DNA of 64,000 bases. Origin: an uncultured candidate division WWE3 bacterium. GTDB lineage: Bacteria > Patescibacteriota > WWE3 > UBA101185 > UBA10185. Within the stretch, counting starts at the first letter, position 1. Every line of letters begins with the position of its first letter. Below, one piece after another: positions 60,296 to 64,000 of this stretch. The position numbers and the translations under genes are program-made. The stretch lies in NCBI GenBank assembly GCA_938004185.1, contig CALKWN010000065.1:657247-721246 (forward strand), read 5' to 3'. Below the pieces are notes generated by a model. The model was not told the DNA's origin. It did not search any database and was given only the letters and a program-made list of their open reading frames with translations.

Positions 60296-60598
60296 ATGCA
60301 TAATATTTTGTCTTTTTTAGAATTGAAGGTCTATGCTGCAACTGCTGTGGGAGCGTCTCCTATAAGCGGTGTGGAGGTAACTTCGGTAGCAAGTTTAGTT
60401 AACATTATTACAAACGTTCTTATTATCGTCGGTGTTGCTATAACAGTCACGATGTTTATTATTTCCGTTATTAGGGGAGGAGCTAAAGCTCTCGTTTACG
60501 TTATTATAGGTATGATCGGGTTACTGATTGTTTACGGAATAAGAACAATTCTACTGAACCTTTTGGGAGCTTCGCAAGATATTGTGACGAACTACTGA
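60296..60598 (+). CDS. VirB2-like pilin-type paralogue lacking the charged loop
   Basis: 100 residues, clearly paralogous to the 110-aa protein at 34451: the same leader type (FLELKVYAAT), SGVEVTSVASLVNIITNVL and GLLIVYGIRTILLNLLGASQ. The loop between the two helices is shortened: where the paralogue has KYVTSQGDKNAVDSAQKTL, this one has only IRGGAKAL. So the polar hairpin turn is nearly gone. A GGGAG lies about 19 bases before the ATG. It is divergent from the ATPase operon. Confidence 0.72.
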   Translation: MHNILSFLELKVYAATAVGASPISGVEVTSVASLVNIITNVLIIVGVAITVTMFIISVIRGGAKALVYVIIGMIGLLIVYGIRTILLNLLGASQDIVTNY

Positions 60599-60610
60599 TT
60601 CGGTAAAAAC

Positions 60611-60949
60611 CTAAGATCGGGTTCCTTTAAAGTACCTTTTCTTTATATTGTCTGTTTCTTCTGTGGCAATTTCTTTTGCGTTTTCAATTATTTCTTCCGC
60701 TCTTTCCTTATATGGTTCAACTTTGTCTTTTACTTCTTCAATTTTTTCTGCTACTAATTCAGCTTTTTCTACACCTTTCTCTACCAACTCTTCAGATTTT
60801 TGTTTAATTTTTTTTCTGGTGTTATCTCCCGAATCAGGTGCAAAAAGTACTCCAAGAACGGCTCCTATTGCGGCGCCGAAAAACGCTCCTTTGAGAAAAG
60901 ATTTCGGATCACCATGCCTTCTGGGATGGTGCCTATGTTCATCGTGCAT
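60611..60949 (-). CDS. YtxH-like membrane-associated protein
   Basis: 112 residues. The YtxH hallmark GAFFGAAIGAVLGVLFAPDSG, split as FLKGAFFGAAIGAVLG and VLFAPDSGDNTRKK, follows a His-rich basic N-terminus (HDEHRHHPRRHGD). A long charged coiled coil follows. The family is stress-linked and of unknown mechanism. A good GAGGAGG precedes the ATG inside the end of the upstream gene, which ends 3 bp away. Confidence 0.78.
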   Translation of the reverse strand: MHDEHRHHPRRHGDPKSFLKGAFFGAAIGAVLGVLFAPDSGDNTRKKIKQKSEELVEKGVEKAELVAEKIEEVKDKVEPYKERAEEIIENAKEIATEETDNIKKRYFKGTRS

Positions 60950-60952
60950 AAA

Positions 60953-61219
60953 TTATTCCTCCTCGTCCTTACTAAAAATACTACTTATAGTTTTAAATGC
61001 TTTTGTTCCTCTGGCTAGACCTTCCAGGATCCCTGCTGCGGTCGCTACCGGACCTCCCACGGCTCCTGTAATATTGCCGATATCTTGTATAGCTTTGTCG
61101 GCGTCCTTTACAGCTTCTCTAAGCTCTTTCAGTAAAAGCACTAGATAAACTGTAACAACAGAAATACTTATGGCTATGGTTATTAGAACTATTATGTTGA
61201 CTGCTTGTATTGCGTCCAT
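60953..61219 (-). CDS. Small single-span protein (DUF948-like)
   Basis: 88 residues: an N-terminal helix (IIVLITIAISISVVTVYLVL) and a short cytoplasmic helix of DUF948 style (LLKELREAVKDADKAIQDIG), then a Gly/Ala-rich end. It is paired with the YtxH-like gene, as these two families often are. Function unknown. Confidence 0.65.
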   Translation of the reverse strand: MDAIQAVNIIVLITIAISISVVTVYLVLLLKELREAVKDADKAIQDIGNITGAVGGPVATAAGILEGLARGTKAFKTISSIFSKDEEE

Positions 61220-61341
61220 ACGTTTAATAAATTGCCTTTACTTTTGGAAATACGTCATTTGTAAGGGCAGTGTGTAATTGCATAATATATTAACTGCGCC
61301 TGTTATTCAACGTTTTGTATTTTCGATCAGAGTTACCTGGA

Positions 61342-63240
61342 TTACTCTACGACTTCGCCTTCAACAGGACCGTCTTGGTCCGAAGGTTGACCTCCGTTTG
61401 GAGAATCTCCCGGTTGAGGGCCTTCTGCGCCAGGCTGTCCCTGTTGATTTTGTCCGTAAAGATGCTGACCGATTTTTTGGAGAGCTTCCGATAGCGCCTG
61501 AGTTTTAGTTTTAAGATCTTCTACTGCTGCTGTTTGAAGAACATTTCTTATATCAGCGACTTTATCTTGTATATCTTTTTTCATATCTTCCGGAATTTTG
61601 CCTTCAGCATCTTTTAATGCTTTTTCAGCAGTATAGGTCAGTCCATCGGCAATGTTCTTTGTTTCGGCCAGCTCTTTTCTTTTTTTGTCTTCTTCAGAGT
61701 GTGTTTCCGCCTCTTTTACCATTCTGTCGATTTCATCTTTGTTTAGACCGGTTCCGCCTTGCACGGATATTTTCTGTTCTTTTCCGGTGGCTTTGTCTTT
61801 TGCCGTTACATTAAGGATTCCGTTGGAATCGATATCGAAAGTAACTTCAATTTGAGGAAGTCCTCTCGGTGCCGGAGGAATTCCGTCGAGCATAAATCGT
61901 CCGAGAGATTTGTTGTCTGCCGCCATGTCCCTTTCCCCCTGAAGAACATTTATTTCCACACTAGGCTGGTTGTCGGCGGCGGTAGAAAATACCTCCGAGG
62001 CTTTTGTGGGAATTGTAGTGTTTCTCTTTATTAACGGAGTCATCACGCCTCCCAGAGTTTCTATACCAAGGGTTAGTGGTGTTACGTCAAGAAGGACAAC
62101 ATCTTTAACGTCTCCTCCCAAAACCCCTCCCTGGATAGCCGCTCCGACGGCAACTACTTCATCGGGATTAATCCCTTTATGCGGTTCTTTACCGAAAAAG
62201 TTTTTAACTATTTCGTTTACTTTAGGCATTCTGGTCATGCCCCCAACCATAACTATTTCATCTATTTGGGATGCATTTATCCCCGCATCTTTTAAGGCAG
62301 CTTCCATAGGTTTGATTGTGCGGTTTAACAAATCTTCAACGAGTTGTTCGTAATGAGCCCTTGTCAAAGTAATATTTAAGTGTTTTGGTCCGGTCTGATC
62401 CGCGGTAATAAACGGAACACTAATTTCTGTTGTGGTTGTTGAGGACAGCTCAATTTTTGCCTTTTCGGCGGCGTCTTTTAATCTTTGCATTGCTTGCCTG
62501 TCCGATGACAAATCAATTCCGGTGTCTTTTTTAAATTCCTGTAAAAGCCACGAGATTATTTTTTGATCAAAATCGTCTCCGCCTAGATGAGTGTCTCCGT
62601 TAGTTGCCTTAACCTCAAACAAACCTTCTGATATATCGAGAACCGAGACATCGAAAGTTCCTCCACCGAGGTCGAGTACAACAATTTTTTCGCTTTTGTT
62701 TTTATCAAGACCGTAAGCTAGTGCTGCGGCTGTGGGTTCGTTAATAATTCTCTTTACATTTAAACCCGCGATCTGGCCCGCTTCTTTTGTTGCAGTTCTT
62801 TGAGAGTCGTTAAAGTATGCGGGAACCGTAATAACTGCATCGGTGATTGTGGTTCCGGTGAACTTTTCAGCTTCGGATTTTAGTTTCGCAAGTATTTTTG
62901 CGGAAATTTCCTGTGGAGTGTAGACTTTTCCCTCTACTTCAACGCCGGCCAGACCTGCAGGTGTAGCTTTTATTTCATAGGGTAGGTCTTTTTTCAATTG
63001 CTGAATTTCCTCATCCGTGAATTTTCTTCCCATAAGTCTTTTAATACTGAAAATTGTGTTTTTAGGATTTACGACCTGTTGTCTTTTTGCAGGAACGCCT
63101 ACAAGATTTTGATCGGGAACAACAACCGAAGGTGTTGTGTTTGCGCCCTCCGAATTATGAATCACTTTCGGGCTTCCCGCCTCCATTATTGCTACTACGC
63201 TATTTGTTGTACCTAAATCTATTCCTATTATTTTTGACAT
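61342..63240 (-). CDS. dnaK: Chaperone DnaK (Hsp70)
   Basis: 632 residues, full length. ATPase motifs: IIGIDLGTTNSVVAIME, VITVPAYFNDSQRTATKEAG, IVVLDLGGGTFDVSVLD and IVMVGGMTRMPKVNEIV. The substrate-binding domain (DVTPLTLGIETLGGVMTPLI) and a Gly/Gln/Pro-rich C-terminal tail follow. AAGGAG precedes the ATG. It sits directly after grpE. No dnaJ follows; two small membrane protein genes do. The gap 61220-61341 shows no clear terminator. Confidence 0.97.
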   Translation of the reverse strand: MSKIIGIDLGTTNSVVAIMEAGSPKVIHNSEGANTTPSVVVPDQNLVGVPAKRQQVVNPKNTIFSIKRLMGRKFTDEEIQQLKKDLPYEIKATPAGLAGVEVEGKVYTPQEISAKILAKLKSEAEKFTGTTITDAVITVPAYFNDSQRTATKEAGQIAGLNVKRIINEPTAAALAYGLDKNKSEKIVVLDLGGGTFDVSVLDISEGLFEVKATNGDTHLGGDDFDQKIISWLLQEFKKDTGIDLSSDRQAMQRLKDAAEKAKIELSSTTTTEISVPFITADQTGPKHLNITLTRAHYEQLVEDLLNRTIKPMEAALKDAGINASQIDEIVMVGGMTRMPKVNEIVKNFFGKEPHKGINPDEVVAVGAAIQGGVLGGDVKDVVLLDVTPLTLGIETLGGVMTPLIKRNTTIPTKASEVFSTAADNQPSVEINVLQGERDMAADNKSLGRFMLDGIPPAPRGLPQIEVTFDIDSNGILNVTAKDKATGKEQKISVQGGTGLNKDEIDRMVKEAETHSEEDKKRKELAETKNIADGLTYTAEKALKDAEGKIPEDMKKDIQDKVADIRNVLQTAAVEDLKTKTQALSEALQKIGQHLYGQNQQGQPGAEGPQPGDSPNGGQPSDQDGPVEGEVVE

Positions 63241-63693
63241 TTATTTCTCCTTTTTGCCGTTGCCGACCTTTACTTTAGCCGGACGAATTAATTTTTTATT
63301 TAGAAAATAACCTTTTGAAACCGTTTCTACAATTTCATCTTTTTTTCCTTCTATTACTTCAATGGCTTCCATTTTCATGGGGTCGAAAATTTCCCCTTTA
63401 GGATCAATTTCTTCCAAACCGCTCGCTTTAAGAATCGATAGAAACTCCTTAAGAGTAATTTTTATTCCCTCATCTTTTGAATGTTCTAAAACCTTTTCCA
63501 GATTATCTATAACGGGAAGAAGGTTTAATAATAAGTTTTCATTTGCAAACAACCCCCAGCTTTTTTTGTCCTCCTCAACTCTTTTCTCCAGATTTTTGTA
63601 ATCCGCCAGCGCTCTTTTCCAGGAATTTTCCAATTCCTCAATTTTCTTTTCAAGCTCCTCAATCTTTTGTTTTTGTGCTTTGTCCTCTTTCAT
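63241..63693 (-). CDS. grpE: Nucleotide exchange factor GrpE
   Basis: 150 residues. A long N-terminal coiled coil (KIEELEKKIEELENSWKRAL) is followed by the conserved ADYKNLEKRVEEDKK, LLLNLLPVIDNLEKVLEHSK and the C-terminal beta wing with TVSKGYFLNKKLIRPAKVKV. It releases ADP from DnaK. It lies between hrcA and dnaK. Confidence 0.95.
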   Translation of the reverse strand: MKEDKAQKQKIEELEKKIEELENSWKRALADYKNLEKRVEEDKKSWGLFANENLLLNLLPVIDNLEKVLEHSKDEGIKITLKEFLSILKASGLEEIDPKGEIFDPMKMEAIEVIEGKKDEIVETVSKGYFLNKKLIRPAKVKVGNGKKEK

Positions 63694-63718
63694 ATTTGTA
63701 TGATTAAAGTGTGATTTT

Positions 63719-64000
63719 TTACCAGGCTCCGCCGAGTTCTTCCACCAGTCTTTTAGTATATTTTACGGAAGGAATAATCTCCGGATAGCTAATTCTGGAC
63801 GGACCTATAATACCGATTTTTCCCGATCTTTTTCCTGCAGAATATTCGGTAAATACTATGGAGCATCTGTTAAGTTTCTCTATTCCAATTTCCTCTTCAA
63901 TAAGAGTTTTGACCTCTTTCTGTGTTGAAGCATTTTCAAAAACTCTGTCCATCAAATGAAATTCGTCTAAAAGCGAAAAAGCTTGTTTTGCAACATCGAT
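63719..64000 (-). CDS. hrcA: Heat-inducible repressor HrcA, C-terminal part
   Basis: The frame remains open to the window end, so only the last ~93 codons are seen. The text AGKRSGKIGIIGPSRISYPE and VKYTKRLVEELGG matches the HrcA C-terminus (IGP.R..Y..v). HrcA represses the hrcA-grpE-dnaK operon through CIRCE; that operator would lie outside the window. The gap to grpE is 25 bp. Confidence 0.82.
   Translation of the reverse strand: MDVAKQAFSLLDEFHLMDRVFENASTQKEVKTLIEEEIGIEKLNRCSIVFTEYSAGKRSGKIGIIGPSRISYPEIIPSVKYTKRLVEELGGAW

Noticed and set aside
1..64000. Alternative genetic code (TGA as Gly)
   Set aside because: TGA ends several clear genes (for example the glycosyltransferase at 13668) and no TGA is needed inside conserved domains.
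1..64000. CRISPR array, rRNA genes, insertion sequences or prophage
   Set aside because: No regularly spaced repeats, no rRNA signature and no transposase, integrase or phage structural gene were seen, apart from the baseplate-J-like domain in a secretion-type operon.

Overview
The window looks like part of a Patescibacteria (Candidate Phyla Radiation) genome. Supporting signs are an AT-leaning composition, tightly packed genes, compact versions of housekeeping enzymes (a 755-residue ValS, a ProS with little room for an editing domain, a MurT without its zinc ribbon), a patescibacterial type IV secretion/pilin gene set and DUF5657-type small proteins. TGA is used as a stop (for example at the end of the genes at 12058 and 18982), which argues against the recoded Gracilibacteria/Absconditabacteria. 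The mix of murT-gatD, TraX and leaderless core genes would fit the Microgenomates/Dojkabacteria/Katanobacteria side, but the phylum cannot be fixed from sequence reading alone.

Layout. 1-1.7 kb: the end of a radical SAM/SPASM peptide maturase and an unknown gene. 1.8-10.4 kb: an accessory-looking run of mostly short, same-strand genes (cold-shock protein, small membrane and exported proteins, a DUF2178/XRE pair, a TPR protein, a Cas4/RecB-like nuclease, MscL). Many have a private promoter, a strong Shine-Dalgarno site and an intrinsic terminator. 10.4-23.6 kb: CaCA exchanger, DedA-like protein, GT-C glycosyltransferase, rpoD-dnaG, a ManC-like enzyme, AlkD, TraX, an ATL protein, comF, five tRNAs (three Ser, one Ala, one Arg), tmRNA and smpB. 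23.6-40.5 kb: an envelope/secretion locus. It holds a 1289-residue secreted Cys-containing protein, a VirB6/TrbL-like protein, a 1321-residue membrane protein with an outer zincin motif, a minus-strand cluster of four VirB2-like pilin-type proteins (one fused to a 34-cysteine ectodomain), a SpoIID/LytB protein with a coiled coil, a PH-domain protein and a PP2C-like/propeller protein. 40.6-50.8 kb: L25, ValS, ProS, TsaD, a sugar-binding lipoprotein, an O-antigen ligase-like protein and the GatD/MurT pair. 50.75-52.6 kb: dnaA with clustered DnaA boxes, a plausible origin. 52.7-60.6 kb: HAD hydrolase, zinc ribbon protein, then an operon of an acidic protein, a TraG/VirD4-class ATPase, PilM/FtsA-like and baseplate-J-like proteins and RuvX, with a divergent pilin paralogue. 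60.6-64 kb: YtxH-like protein and hrcA-grpE-dnaK.

How it fits together. The two secretion blocks (23.6-38.6 and 54.6-60.6 kb) plausibly form one envelope machine. In this reading the TraG-class and PilM-like ATPases act inside, VirB6-like and pilin-like proteins sit in the membrane, and SpoIID, transglycosylase-like and zincin domains remodel the wall or act on other cells. This is inference from domain content.

Two signals cut across genes. First, at least 16 genes have a -10 hexamer ending only 5-8 nt before the start codon, so they are probably read as leaderless mRNAs, while the accessory run mostly uses strong Shine-Dalgarno sites. Second, three of the five tRNA genes have an exact 20-32 nt copy of their own 3' end about 150 bp downstream, with all copies breaking in the T-loop. 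No rRNA, CRISPR array, transposase or integrase gene was found.
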